A stretch of 64,000 nt of DNA from Bryobacterales bacterium (GCA_947446025.1 CANFEY010000011.1:1-64000), one strand, 5' to 3'; shown: positions 23,483-33,139, counted from the first letter of the stretch. Numbers and translations: made by a program. Notes: generated from the letters alone by a model not told the origin.

Positions 23483-24846
23483 AACCAAGCTACATCCTAT
23501 TGGTCACGGCGCTCGCGGCGCTCAGCCTGCCCTTCCTCACCGCGCAGCAGCAGGGCCGCATCGAAGACAAAATCGTCGGCTACGGCACAACCCGCATCGC
23601 CCTCCCCGACTTCCGCGCCAAGGGAGCCGCTCAGCCGCTCATGGCTACCTTCAACGAAACAGTTTGGAACGATTTGGCCGACTCCGGCATCTTGGAGATA
23701 TTGCCTAAAACCAGTTATCCGCTCGAGGTCCCCCAATCCCCCGCAGACTTCCGCCCGCCCGTCAACGGACAGAAGTCCGGGATGTGGCTCACCGACTGGT
23801 CGAATGCGCCCGTCAACACCAACTACCTCGGCATCGGCTACATCGACGTGAACGGCACCGACATGGTCCTGCGCGGCTCGCTCCTCAACGTCGGCCTTGC
23901 TGACGTCAAGACCGCCTCGATGTTCGCCAACAATCCCTACTTCGGCCCCGTCACCGAGGACGGAGCCCGTAAAATCGCCCACGAATACGCTGCGGACATT
24001 CTTAAGAACTTGAACGCAACCAGCCTCGCGGGCACGAAAATTTACTTCGTCTCCAACCGTACCGGCCAAACCGAAATCTGGTCCATGGACTTCGACGGCC
24101 AAAACCAACAGCAAATGACCCGCCACGGCAGCATCACCAAGATGCCCACCATCTCCCCCGATGGCCGCCTCGCCGCCTACGCCACCATGCAGAACTCGCG
24201 CTGGGAAATCCGCGTCATCGACACGGAAACCCGCCGCCAGCAGGCCTTCGTCACGCCCGCCACCTCCACCATTACCACCCCCGAGTTCTCGCCCGACGGC
24301 AAGAAGCTTTGGTTCAGCATGGTGATCAACGATTCCCCCCTGCAAATCGTCCGCACCAATGTGAACGGCGGCGGCCTCGAACGCGTCTCCCAAGCCCGGG
24401 CCATCGAACTCTCCGCCCGCGTCAACCCGAAGACCGGCACCGAGGTCGTCTTCATCTCTGACCGCAACCGCCACCAACAGCTTTACAAGATGAACCTCGA
24501 CGGCACCGGCATCGAAATGCTCACCGCCGGCGATGGCGACGTCTCCAACCCCGCCTGGAGCCCCGATGGCCGCCAAGTCACCTTCGCCTGGAACCGCGGC
24601 TTTGATCCCGGCAACTTCAACATCTTTGTGATGAACGTGGCCAAGCGTGAACTGGTTCAATTGACGCACGGGAACGGCACCAACGAAAACCCCTACTGGG
24701 CCCCCGACGGCGTCCACATCGTATACTCCAACAGGCACGGCAACAGTACCCAGATTTACAGCATGCTGGCGAACGGGCAGAGGGTGAAGCAGTTAACATC
24801 AACGGGCAACAACGTTCAGCCCGTGTGGGCAGCAAAGATTAACTAG
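23479..24846 (+). CDS. tolB: TolB, periplasmic beta-propeller
   Basis: A 455-residue exported protein (signal MKPSYILLVTALAALSLPFLTA). The N-terminal TolB_N domain (residues about 35-180: IALPDFRAKG, DLADSGILEIL) precedes a six-bladed propeller of PD40/WD40-like repeats. Blade motifs recur: KIYFVSNRTGQTEIWSMDFD, PTISPDGRLAAYA, PEFSPDGKKLWF, PAWSPDGRQVTFA and PYWAPDGVHIVYS. It binds Pal and the linker protein. The ATG overlaps the previous stop by 4 nt. Confidence 0.95.
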   Translation: MKPSYILLVTALAALSLPFLTAQQQGRIEDKIVGYGTTRIALPDFRAKGAAQPLMATFNETVWNDLADSGILEILPKTSYPLEVPQSPADFRPPVNGQKSGMWLTDWSNAPVNTNYLGIGYIDVNGTDMVLRGSLLNVGLADVKTASMFANNPYFGPVTEDGARKIAHEYAADILKNLNATSLAGTKIYFVSNRTGQTEIWSMDFDGQNQQQMTRHGSITKMPTISPDGRLAAYATMQNSRWEIRVIDTETRRQQAFVTPATSTITTPEFSPDGKKLWFSMVINDSPLQIVRTNVNGGGLERVSQARAIELSARVNPKTGTEVVFISDRNRHQQLYKMNLDGTGIEMLTAGDGDVSNPAWSPDGRQVTFAWNRGFDPGNFNIFVMNVAKRELVQLTHGNGTNENPYWAPDGVHIVYSNRHGNSTQIYSMLANGQRVKQLTSTGNNVQPVWAAKIN

Positions 24847-24867
24847 GATCGAGACAAAGGACAAATT

Positions 24868-25671
24868 ATGAAACGGGCAGCACTGGTCGTACTGATGAGC
24901 GCGCTGGTATTCACGGCCGCATGCAAGAAGAAGGTTCCGGTCGCGGTCGCGGCACCGGTCGTGAACAATGACCCCGGGCCGGTCAAGACGACCGTTCAGC
25001 CCCCAGTACTCATCAGCGTTCCCCGCATCGACAGCTTCACCGCCGAGCCCGCCCGCGTGGAGCGCGGCCAGTCCATCACGCTCCGCTGGGCCACCACCAA
25101 CGCCGAGACCGTAACCCTTGACCAAGGCGTCGGCACGGTCGCCGCCAACGGCACCCGCCAGCTCTTCCCCACCGGCAGCACCACCTATGTGTTGATCGCC
25201 CGCAACGGCACCATGTCCGACACCCGCACGGTGACGGTGGATGTGACCGCGCCGCCGCCGATCACCAATACTCCGCCGCCCGTCAGCGAAGACACCGCGG
25301 CCACGATCAAGCGTTTGACCGATGAGTTGCAGAAGCAAGACATCTACTTCGACTACGACATGGCCGAATTCCGCGAGGACGCACGCCGCGCCCTCAACAC
25401 CGACGCCGACCTGCTCAAGCGCATCTTCGCCCTCGACCAACGCGTCAACTTCGTCATCGAAGGCCACGCCGACGAACGCGGCTCCGCCGAATACAACCTC
25501 GGTCTAGCCGACCGCCGCGCCATCGTCACCCGCGACGCCCTCGTCCAACTCGGCGTCCCCGCCAACCGCCTCCGCACCATCAGCTTCGGCGAAGAAGCCC
25601 CCGTCTGCCAGGACGCTAACGAAGCCTGTTGGCAACGCAACCGCCGTGCACACTTGAGTCAGGCGCAGTAG
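24868..25671 (+). CDS. pal: Pal, peptidoglycan-associated lipoprotein with an extra Ig-like domain
   Basis: A 267-residue lipoprotein (lipid site C19 in LVFTAACKKK). The C-terminal OmpA domain (about residues 155-262) binds peptidoglycan, with YFDYDMAEF, GHADERG and RDALVQLGVPANRLRTISFG. Between lipid anchor and OmpA domain lies an additional beta-sandwich of about 75 residues (IDSFTAEPARVERGQSITLR, then GSTTYVLIARNG). It resembles Ig-like/PKD-type domains and is absent from the roughly 170-residue proteobacterial Pal. Confidence 0.92.
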   Translation: MKRAALVVLMSALVFTAACKKKVPVAVAAPVVNNDPGPVKTTVQPPVLISVPRIDSFTAEPARVERGQSITLRWATTNAETVTLDQGVGTVAANGTRQLFPTGSTTYVLIARNGTMSDTRTVTVDVTAPPPITNTPPPVSEDTAATIKRLTDELQKQDIYFDYDMAEFREDARRALNTDADLLKRIFALDQRVNFVIEGHADERGSAEYNLGLADRRAIVTRDALVQLGVPANRLRTISFGEEAPVCQDANEACWQRNRRAHLSQAQ

Positions 25672-25680
25672 GATAAAAAC

Positions 25681-26589
25681 ATGAAGTCCACACTGCCAAC
25701 ATTGCTCGCCGTCGCGGTGCTCGCGGGTCTGCTTCACAACCCCGAGCCCGCCTTCGGCCAAAGCAACGAACTCAAAGCGATACAAACTCTACAGCGCGAC
25801 TTCTACGACCTGGTCCGCAAGATCGACGAGTTGAAGACCGGTCAAGGCGAGCGCGCCGCGCAGACCGAGACGCTCATCAAGCAGTTGATGGACGCCAACG
25901 CCACCCTCACCGCCGAACTGAAAACACTCCAGGAATCCGTCCGCAAGAACCAAACCGACCAGCAGACCAAGGTGATCGAGCCGATGTCCGCCGTCAAGAT
26001 CGGCATGGAGGACGTCTCCCGCGACGTGTCCGTCCTGCAAACCGGCCTCAACAGCATGAACACCCGGCAAGCAAAAACGGAGACCACGCTCACGGACCTC
26101 AAGACCGCCGTCAGCATCATCTTGAAGCAGACGGAAAATGTCCCGCAAGCCACCCCCGTATCCGCCGCCCCCTCCGCCGCTGACGCCGCCGCGCTGCTCT
26201 TCGCCTCCGCCCAACGCGACAAGCTCGCCGGCAAAGCCAACTTCGCCTTGCAAACGTTCTTCGACCTTTCGCAGAAGTTCCCCGACTCGCCCGAAGCCCC
26301 CATGGCCGTATACGAAATGGGCTCCATGTATGCCGCCAACGGTGAATATGAGCAGGCGCTGAAAGCCTTCGACCGCGTGCTGGAACAGTTCCCCGACAAC
26401 CCCATGCGCAAGGACGCGCAATTCCACAAAGCCGAGCAGCTAGCCAGCCTGGGCCGCCGCGCCGAAGCCGTCAAGGAATACAACGCCTTCGCCAAGCAAT
26501 ACCCCGGCGATGACAAAGCGCAGGAAGCCATCGGCCGCGCCGCTGCCCCGGCGCCCGCGAAACCAAAGGTCAAGGGAAAAGGTAAGTGA
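25681..26589 (+). CDS. cpoB: CpoB/YbgF, Tol-Pal associated TPR protein
   Basis: A 302-residue periplasmic protein with signal peptide (LLAVAVLAGLLHNPEPAFG). It has an N-terminal coiled coil (about 30-150: LQRDFYDLVRKIDELKTGQ) and a C-terminal TPR region (FASAQRDKLAGKANFALQTF, GEYEQALKAFDRVLEQFPDN). In E. coli CpoB coordinates peptidoglycan synthesis with Tol-driven constriction. It ends in a K/G-rich tail (KPKVKGKGK). Last gene of the operon, 9 nt after pal. Confidence 0.9.
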   Translation: MKSTLPTLLAVAVLAGLLHNPEPAFGQSNELKAIQTLQRDFYDLVRKIDELKTGQGERAAQTETLIKQLMDANATLTAELKTLQESVRKNQTDQQTKVIEPMSAVKIGMEDVSRDVSVLQTGLNSMNTRQAKTETTLTDLKTAVSIILKQTENVPQATPVSAAPSAADAAALLFASAQRDKLAGKANFALQTFFDLSQKFPDSPEAPMAVYEMGSMYAANGEYEQALKAFDRVLEQFPDNPMRKDAQFHKAEQLASLGRRAEAVKEYNAFAKQYPGDDKAQEAIGRAAAPAPAKPKVKGKGK

Positions 26590-27026
26590 ACAAGACCGCC
26601 GCCATCCGCCTCACCGGTTCGGCACTGCATAAACATTGAGGCTCCCGTTAGCAGACTGGTGCCGCAGGCGCTATTCATTTAGCGTCTATACTGCGTTAAA
26701 ATGCGCAGTAAAACGGTGCGGGAAAAGACGCGAAAATTATTTCGAAATCTATTCTCGCCCTATGAGTCCTGACAGCATGCCTACAACTTCCCGTAATCCA
26801 TAGTGCCCACTATGTTTTCTCTCCGCCCGCCGCAACGCTGACCTTAGAGTGGCGTAGGGGATGTCTCCCATTGTTGGGAAACGAAAGCTCCAGTACACTC
26901 CTCTCTGTAGTAACCGGCGCGCAGCCTCCAAACCCTCCGCCACCGGTAGACACAGGACCACCTCGTTTTTTCGAATGAGTTTTCATCGCATGGCCGAAGT
27001 GTGTCCACACGAGAAAGGGAACAAAC
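26590..27026. other. Intergenic region before the molybdenum hydroxylase genes
   Basis: No convincing gene is seen in these 437 nt; short frames on both strands lack protein-like composition. It contains a promoter-like TATACT and a small inverted repeat (26687-26710), and ends with GAGAAAGGG as the ribosome-binding site of the gene at 27027. It should hold the terminator of the Tol-Pal operon, but no strong hairpin with a T-run was found. Confidence 0.6.
26687..26710 (+). promoter_or_regulatory. -10-like TATACT overlapped by an inverted repeat
   Basis: TATACT (26687-26692) is partly covered by TACTGCG (26689-26695), which is repeated inverted as CGCAGTA (26704-26710) after 8 nt. This would be a fitting place for a repressor. 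The -35 is unclear, and the next gene starts more than 300 nt downstream. Confidence 0.35.
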
Positions 27027-27467
27027 ATGGCGACTCTACAACTAAACGTCAACGGCCAGAACTACGCCGTCAACGTGAGCAATCCCGACATGCCGCTTCT
27101 ATGGGTCATTCGGGATTTGATAGGACTTACCGGGACCAAGTACGGATGCGGCATCGAAGTCTGCGGGGCCTGTACCGTGCTCATCGACGGACAACGCGAA
27201 CATGCGTGCGTGTTCGACGCATCCTCCGCCGTCGGCAAGAAGGTGGTGACCATCGAAGGGCTCTCGGCGGATAGTTCGCATCCCGCGCAGAAAGCCTGGG
27301 TGGCGAATCAAGTCCCGCAATGCGGCTACTGCCAGTCCGGAGTGATCATGACCGTGGCGGGCGCCATGAAGGCGGGCCATCACGGAAGTGAGATTCTTTC
27401 CGAAGTGAAAAACCTGTGCGTCTGCGGCACCTATCAGCGCATCCGCCAAGCCGCCGCCATGCTCTAA
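27027..27467 (+). CDS. [2Fe-2S] small subunit of a molybdenum hydroxylase (IorA-like)
   Basis: A 146-residue iron-sulfur protein with two clusters. The plant-ferredoxin-like site is CGIEVCGACTV plus a later Cys (HACVFD). The second site is CGYCQSG with CVCGTYQRIR. It passes electrons from the Mo centre of the large subunit encoded 13 nt downstream. The two-subunit set without an FAD subunit matches isoquinoline-1-oxidoreductase-type enzymes. No signal peptide; it probably crosses the membrane with the Tat-exported large subunit. Confidence 0.93.
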   Translation: MATLQLNVNGQNYAVNVSNPDMPLLWVIRDLIGLTGTKYGCGIEVCGACTVLIDGQREHACVFDASSAVGKKVVTIEGLSADSSHPAQKAWVANQVPQCGYCQSGVIMTVAGAMKAGHHGSEILSEVKNLCVCGTYQRIRQAAAML

Positions 27468-27480
27468 AGGAGACACGAAC

Positions 27481-29718
27481 ATGACAACTCAAACTCAACC
27501 CTCCCGTCGCGGATTCATCACAGCAGCCACCGGTGGACTCACCCTCAGCTTCCTACTCCCTGAAATCAATCGTCTTGGCGAACTACAGGCAGCGGTTCCC
27601 GGAACCGTGAACACCTGGCTGCAGATCGCCACAGACAACACCATCACCCTCACTATCGGAGCCTCGGAGATGGGCCAGGGCTCGTTCTCCGCACTCGCGC
27701 AAATCCTGGCCGAAGACCTGATGGTGGACTACGCGAAGATCAGGACCGTCCAAGCCCAACCATCGGTCACCTCGACCAGACCCGTCGGGGCATCCATCAA
27801 TACCGTTGGCAGCAGCGTCACCCGCACCAACTTCTGGAAGATGCGCGACGCAGGAGCCATCGCCCGCGAACTGCTTGTCCAGGCCGCCATGAACCTGAAA
27901 GGCGACCAAACGCGCGCCAACTTCATCGCCAGCAACGCCACTGTCAAGCATGTCCCCAGCAACACGCTGCTGGCCTACGGCTCCCTGGCTGCCGCGGCCG
28001 CCGCGCTGGCTCCGCCCTCCAGCGCGCCGTTGGTGCCGGACAGCCAGTTCCGCCTCATAGGAAAAACGCAAACCCGCATCGACATTCCGGAGAAGGTGAA
28101 CGGCAAGGCCAAGTACGGCATCGACATTCGCATCCCCGGAATGGTTTACGCAGTGATTAAGCACTGCCCCTCCTTCGGCGGCACGTTAGCTTCGCAGCCC
28201 ACGACGCCACGCGGAATGTTGGCGGTGGTGCCCACGCAAGTCATCGCCGGCACGGGCCGCGGTACCGAAGTCACTGGCGCCGTGAACGCTGTCGCCGTTG
28301 TCGGCCCCAACACTTGGGACACCTGGCAGGCCGTCAAGAGCCTCAACGTCTCCTGGAACCTTCCCGCCAACGCCGCCAACCTGAACAACGCAAAATTCAT
28401 GGCCGATGCCGATGCGCTCCTCGCATCCGCCACCCCGTACGTCGCCGGCGGCGCGAACCCTCCCGGCACCCTCTACACTGTCGAGTCCATGGGCACGCCG
28501 GGCACAGCGATTGCCGCGTCGCCCAAGAAGCTCGATGCCACCTACACGCTTCCCTACGTCGCGCACGCCTGCATGGAAGTGCTCAACTGCACCGTTAACT
28601 ACGTTCCCGGCATCAGTTGCGAAGTGTGGGCTCCCACTCAATCCGCGAGAGCAGTGCTGCAACTGGCGATGCTTATCACCGGCATGGCTGCGAATCAGAT
28701 TGTAGTCCGCACCACCTACCTGGGCGGCGGCCTGGGCCGCAAAGCGGAAACCGACTTCGTCAGCCAGGCAATCCAGGTCGCCATGGCCGTGCGAAAACCC
28801 GTGATGCTGATGTGGCCCCGCGAGCAGGACTTCACCCGCGACCAATACCGGCCCATGGCCAAAGTTCACGTCACCGCCGGCCTCGACGCATCCGCCAACA
28901 TAACCGGCTGGTCGTACCGCAATGTGTCGCCGTCCATCCTGGGCCAACGGGGCTCGGTTCTCGGACCCAAGGGCGACAGCCAGGGCATCGAGGCCGCCAA
29001 CGCGCTGCCCTACAACTTCGGCGCGCGCCTAACCGAATGGGTCTCGCATCCCTCGCCCATTCCCGTGGGCTTCTGGCGTTCGGTGGGCGCGTCCATCAAC
29101 ACCTTCGCGGTGGAGTGCATGATCGACGAACTCGCCGCTGCGGCAGGCATGGACGGCTACAATTTCCGCCGCGCCAAACTGACCGACCCGCGCTGGATTC
29201 GCGTCCTGGATGAAGCCGCCAAGCTTGGCAACTGGACCAGTCCTGTTTCCTCGGGCCGCGCACGCGGCATCGCCATCGGCACCGCCTTCAACAGCATCGT
29301 GGCCGAAGTCGTCGAAATCTCCGCCGCCACAGCCACTGGCGTGAAGATCAACCGCGTCTCCTGCGCCATCGATTGCTACGTAGCCGTGAACCCCGGCGGC
29401 ATCCAAGCCCAGTTGCAAGGCGGCATCGTCCACGCCATCAACGCCGCACTCTATGGACAGCAGACCTTCGTGAACGGCGCGGCACAAGCGTCGAATTTCA
29501 ACAAGAGCCGCATGATCCGCTTGCAGGAGATGCCGCAGATCGACACCTTCATCATCCCCAACCCAGGCGCGGCGGATCGCGCGCTGAACATCGGCGGAGC
29601 CGGCGAACTCGGCGTGCCCACCTTTGCTCCAGCGCTCGCCAACGCCTATTTCAAACTCACCGGAAACCGACTGCGCGGCCTGCCCCTGTTCCCGGGCGCA
29701 ACCATGGGCGGACTCTAG
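27481..29718 (+). CDS. Molybdopterin-binding large subunit (IorB-like)
   Basis: A 745-residue catalytic subunit of the xanthine dehydrogenase family, IorB branch. It begins with a twin-Arg signal (SRRGFITAATGG), implying Tat export. Mo-cofactor motifs are visible: GASEMGQGSF, TYLGGGLGRKAETDF and, near the end, GGAGELGVP with the presumed catalytic Glu. The substrate (an N-heterocycle or an aldehyde) cannot be told. It is followed by the maturation genes xdhC and mocA, forming a self-contained unit. Confidence 0.92.
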   Translation: MTTQTQPSRRGFITAATGGLTLSFLLPEINRLGELQAAVPGTVNTWLQIATDNTITLTIGASEMGQGSFSALAQILAEDLMVDYAKIRTVQAQPSVTSTRPVGASINTVGSSVTRTNFWKMRDAGAIARELLVQAAMNLKGDQTRANFIASNATVKHVPSNTLLAYGSLAAAAAALAPPSSAPLVPDSQFRLIGKTQTRIDIPEKVNGKAKYGIDIRIPGMVYAVIKHCPSFGGTLASQPTTPRGMLAVVPTQVIAGTGRGTEVTGAVNAVAVVGPNTWDTWQAVKSLNVSWNLPANAANLNNAKFMADADALLASATPYVAGGANPPGTLYTVESMGTPGTAIAASPKKLDATYTLPYVAHACMEVLNCTVNYVPGISCEVWAPTQSARAVLQLAMLITGMAANQIVVRTTYLGGGLGRKAETDFVSQAIQVAMAVRKPVMLMWPREQDFTRDQYRPMAKVHVTAGLDASANITGWSYRNVSPSILGQRGSVLGPKGDSQGIEAANALPYNFGARLTEWVSHPSPIPVGFWRSVGASINTFAVECMIDELAAAAGMDGYNFRRAKLTDPRWIRVLDEAAKLGNWTSPVSSGRARGIAIGTAFNSIVAEVVEISAATATGVKINRVSCAIDCYVAVNPGGIQAQLQGGIVHAINAALYGQQTFVNGAAQASNFNKSRMIRLQEMPQIDTFIIPNPGAADRALNIGGAGELGVPTFAPALANAYFKLTGNRLRGLPLFPGATMGGL

Positions 29719-29727
29719 GGCGCAGTC

Positions 29728-30819
29728 ATGAACGAACTGCACGCTATTCTCGACACGTGGCGGACACTCGACGCGGGCAACCGCGACGCGGTGCTCGCCA
29801 CCGTGGTTCATGTGACAGGCTCGGCCTACCGCCGGCCCGGAGCCCGCATGCTGATCCGGCCTGACGGCCGACGCATCGGCTCCATCAGCGGCGGTTGCCT
29901 CGAAGGCGACGTCTCACGAAAAGCTTGGTGGTTCACCGAAGGCGGCAAGCCCTCCGTGCGCGTCTACGACACATCGTCTGACGAAGACGCCGTGTGGGAA
30001 TTCGGCCTCGGCTGCAACGGCGTGATCCACGTCCTGCTGGAGCGCGTCGAAAGCCCGTCCTGCCGCCAGATGCTCGCCTCACTCGATGAGCGCAAGGAAG
30101 CCGTGATCGCCACCGTCGTCCGCACGCACGGCCCGTGCCCCTTCGGCACCGGAGACCGGATCACCACCGAAGAGCTGCAGCCCCATATCGAACTCACGCA
30201 GCGCGAACGCAAAAGCCGCTTCGTCTTCCTCGAAGACTGCGAGGTCTTCGTCGAATACATCGCGCCACCGCCTTCGCTGGTGATCTTCGGTGCGGGCCAC
30301 GACGCGATTCCCGTCGCCGCCTTCGCGAAACAACTCGGCTGGCAAGTCACCGTAGCCGACGGCCGTCCCGCCTACGCCACCACCGCCCGCTTCCCGCAAG
30401 CCGACCGCGTGGTCGTGATGCGCCCCGGCGAGCTACCTCCAATCGACGAAGAGACTCTGGTGGTCATGATGACCCACAACTATCCACAAGACGGAAAGCT
30501 GCTGCCCGGCATCTTGAAGGCGCGCCCCCGTTATCTGGGAATGCTGGGCCCCAAGAAACGCGCCGAGCGCCTGTTCGCCGAAATCGGCGTCGCGATGAGT
30601 TCGGTTAACGTCCACGCTCCCGCCGGACTCGACATCGGATCGGAGTCCGCCGAAGGCATCGCGCTGTCGATCATCAGTGAAATCCAAGCCGAACTCGCCG
30701 GCCGCCCCGGCATGAAGCTGCGCCATCGCCGCGCACCCATTCACGAACCTGCTCTGGAAGCCGGAGTATCGCGCGAACGCACACTGGAGTCAGAATATGC
30801 AAGCTGCGACCACGCCTAA
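29728..30819 (+). CDS. XdhC-family Mo-cofactor insertion protein
   Basis: A 363-residue protein that handles sulfurated molybdenum cofactor for xanthine-dehydrogenase-type enzymes. The N-terminal XdhC/CoxI domain has VVHVTGSAYRRPGARMLI and GSISGGCLEGDV. The C-terminal Rossmann part has LVIFGAGHDAIPVAAFAKQL and MMTHNYPQD. GMLGPKKRAERLFAE and SAEGIALSIISEI are also typical. It is 9 nt downstream of the large subunit and overlaps the next gene by 23 nt. Confidence 0.92.
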   Translation: MNELHAILDTWRTLDAGNRDAVLATVVHVTGSAYRRPGARMLIRPDGRRIGSISGGCLEGDVSRKAWWFTEGGKPSVRVYDTSSDEDAVWEFGLGCNGVIHVLLERVESPSCRQMLASLDERKEAVIATVVRTHGPCPFGTGDRITTEELQPHIELTQRERKSRFVFLEDCEVFVEYIAPPPSLVIFGAGHDAIPVAAFAKQLGWQVTVADGRPAYATTARFPQADRVVVMRPGELPPIDEETLVVMMTHNYPQDGKLLPGILKARPRYLGMLGPKKRAERLFAEIGVAMSSVNVHAPAGLDIGSESAEGIALSIISEIQAELAGRPGMKLRHRRAPIHEPALEAGVSRERTLESEYASCDHA

Positions 30820-31387
30820 CTTTGGCATCGTAATCCTCGCCGCGGGCGCGTCCACACGCATGGGTGAGCCCAAGCAATTGCTCGAATACCGAGGCAAACC
30901 TCTGCTGCGCCACGCCGCCGAAATTGCGTTGAAAGCCTGCGAGCGAGTGATCGTAGTGTTGGGCGCCCGCGCCGCCGAACTTCGCTCCGCACTCGCCGGT
31001 CTTCCCGTCACCGTCGCAGAGAACCCGGATTGGGCAGGCGGCATGGGCACCTCCATCCGCGCCGGCATCGCCGCCGCGGCTCATCTGGACGGCGTCATCC
31101 TCACCCTGGCCGACCAGCCCTTGATCACCGCTGAGTTCTTTCTCACCCTAGTGCGGTCACACCTGGACTCAGCGCAACCCATCGTCACCTCACAATATGC
31201 CGGCACCGTCGGAGTCCCTGTGTTCTTCGCCCGCGAGTACTTTCCGCACCTGCTCGCCCTCGAACCATCGCAAGGCTGCAAGGGCGTGATCCTGAAGCAC
31301 TCCGATCACTCGCTGCGCCTCGACTGTCCAGAAGCCGAGATGGACGTCGACACGCCGGCAGACTACGCCCGCATGCAGACTGTCTGA
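30797..31387 (+). CDS. mocA: MocA-like molybdenum cofactor cytidylyltransferase
   Basis: A 196-residue nucleotidyltransferase that would convert Mo-molybdopterin to the cytosine dinucleotide form used by this enzyme class. The NTP-binding loop is LAAGASTRMGEPKQLLEY, and the metal site is in LTLADQPLI. The end (VDTPADYARM) is standard. It overlaps xdhC by 23 nt. MobA (guanylyl) is less likely given the xdhC and hydroxylase context. Confidence 0.88.
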   Translation: MQAATTPNFGIVILAAGASTRMGEPKQLLEYRGKPLLRHAAEIALKACERVIVVLGARAAELRSALAGLPVTVAENPDWAGGMGTSIRAGIAAAAHLDGVILTLADQPLITAEFFLTLVRSHLDSAQPIVTSQYAGTVGVPVFFAREYFPHLLALEPSQGCKGVILKHSDHSLRLDCPEAEMDVDTPADYARMQTV

Positions 31388-31429
31388 CCCCGTAGCGCTC
31401 TGGCGTCCGTTGTGATTCAATGAGACTCC

Positions 31430-33139
31430 ATGAAGCGCACTGCTGCATTTCTCATTGCCTTGTCTGCGTGGGCGCAATCGCCGCGCACGGTTACGCCCGT
31501 CACCAGCGCCATGCTGGCCAAGCCTGATCCCGCCGACTGGCTGATGTGGCGCGGCACTCTCAATGGCTGGGGCTACAGCCCGCTGAACCAGATCAACCGC
31601 GGCAACGTGGGTAACCTCAAACTCGTGTGGACGCGCGGCATGAACGCGGGGACTCAAGAGGGAACCCCGTTGGTTCACGATGGCGTGATGTTCCTGCCGA
31701 ATCCGGGCGACTTGATTCAGTCGCTCGATGCAGCCACCGGCGACCTGCTGTGGGAGTTCAAGCGCGAGTTCCCCGAAGGCTTCCGCGGCGGCACGGCCAA
31801 CACCACCCGCACGCTGGCGCTGTGGGGCAAAACCGTCATCGACCTCTCGGCGGACGACTTCGTTTACGGCGTGGATGTGGAGACCGGCAAGATGGCGTGG
31901 GAAACCCGCGTGCTGGACTATCGCGAAGACTCCGGCACGCAATCCGGCGGGCCCATCGTGGCGGGCGGAAAGATTTTCTCGACGCGAGCGTGCCGCTTCA
32001 ACAACGCCAGCCCCAACGGCTGCGTCATCACGGCGCATGATGCGACCACTGGCAAAGAACTGTGGCGCCGCCGCACGATTCCCCGCCCCGGCGAACCGGG
32101 CGATGACACATGGGGCAACGTCGCCGAAAAAGACCGCCGCCACGTAGGAGCATGGATGACGCCGAGCTATGACGCGGAGCTGAACCTGCTCTACGTCGGC
32201 ACGTCGGTGACCTCGCCGGCTCCGAAATATATGCTCGACGGCAATGACAAGCAGTACCTGTATCACAACTCGACGCTGGCGCTCGACGGCAACACGGGCG
32301 AGATTAAGTGGCATTACCAGCACGTGGTCGATCACTGGGATCTGGATCATCCCTTCGAGCGGCTGCTGCTCGACACGGCCGTTGCGCCGGATGCCTCCCA
32401 GGTGGCGTGGATCAATCCGAAGATCCGGCCGGGGGAGATGCGCAAGGTGATCACCGGCATTCCCGGCAAGACCGGCATCGTCTACACACTGGACCGCGCG
32501 ACGGGCGAGTTCCTGTGGGCGCGGCCGACGGTGATGCAGAACGTGATCTCAAAGATCGACGGGGCCACCGGCAAAGTCACCGTCAATCCTGACTCCGTGT
32601 TCACCGCCGACGGACAAACGCACCTCATCTGCCCGAGCGCGAATGGTGGCAAGGATTTTCCGGCGGGAGCGTACAGTCCGCAGAGCAACGTGATGTACTA
32701 CGGCCTGCAGAACCTGTGCTTTGACGTGACCACAAGTGAAAACCACACGACGGCCTACGCGTTCAGCTCCAAAGGACGCATCAGTCCGGGCACGGAGAAC
32801 GCGGGCAGCCTGTTCGCGATTTCGGCGGAGACGGGGAAAACGCTTTGGAAATATGACCAGCGCGCCGGCATGATGTCGAGCGTGGCCACGGGCGGCGGAC
32901 TGATTTTCACCGGCGATACGGTGGGCCACTTCCGCGCGTTCGACGCGCAGAATGGCAAGATCCTGTGGGATGTGAACCTGGGCGCGGAAATCTCGGGCTA
33001 CCCGGTTTCGTTCGCTGTGAAGGGCAAGCAGTATGTGGCGGTAAGCACGGGCACTTCGTTGGTGAGCAACGCGGTGAACGGTCTGATCGGCGCGAAGCCG
33101 CCCAAGGTGAATGCCGTGTACGTCTTCGCGTTGCCTTAG
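31430..33139 (+). CDS. PQQ-dependent dehydrogenase-like beta-propeller enzyme
   Basis: A 569-residue exported protein (signal MKRTAAFLIALSAWAQS) of the quinoprotein alcohol dehydrogenase fold. Propeller W-motifs recur: SLDAATGDLLWEFKREF, DVETGKMAWE, DATTGKELWR, ALDGNTGEIKWHYQ, LDRATGEFLWA and DAQNGKILWD. HVVDHWDLDHPFE lies where family members place active-site residues. There is no haem c motif, so electrons must leave through a partner. It lies 42 nt after mocA; a link with the Mo enzyme is possible but unproven. Confidence 0.88.
   Translation: MKRTAAFLIALSAWAQSPRTVTPVTSAMLAKPDPADWLMWRGTLNGWGYSPLNQINRGNVGNLKLVWTRGMNAGTQEGTPLVHDGVMFLPNPGDLIQSLDAATGDLLWEFKREFPEGFRGGTANTTRTLALWGKTVIDLSADDFVYGVDVETGKMAWETRVLDYREDSGTQSGGPIVAGGKIFSTRACRFNNASPNGCVITAHDATTGKELWRRRTIPRPGEPGDDTWGNVAEKDRRHVGAWMTPSYDAELNLLYVGTSVTSPAPKYMLDGNDKQYLYHNSTLALDGNTGEIKWHYQHVVDHWDLDHPFERLLLDTAVAPDASQVAWINPKIRPGEMRKVITGIPGKTGIVYTLDRATGEFLWARPTVMQNVISKIDGATGKVTVNPDSVFTADGQTHLICPSANGGKDFPAGAYSPQSNVMYYGLQNLCFDVTTSENHTTAYAFSSKGRISPGTENAGSLFAISAETGKTLWKYDQRAGMMSSVATGGGLIFTGDTVGHFRAFDAQNGKILWDVNLGAEISGYPVSFAVKGKQYVAVSTGTSLVSNAVNGLIGAKPPKVNAVYVFALP

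Noticed and set aside
23497-24738. Reverse-strand frame of 413 codons opposite tolB
   Set aside because: Gly/Val/Asp-rich antisense of a certain gene in high-GC DNA.
26749-26961. Reverse-strand 70-codon frame in the 26.6-27.0 kb gap
   Set aside because: No ribosome-binding site and no recognisable pattern; kept as intergenic.
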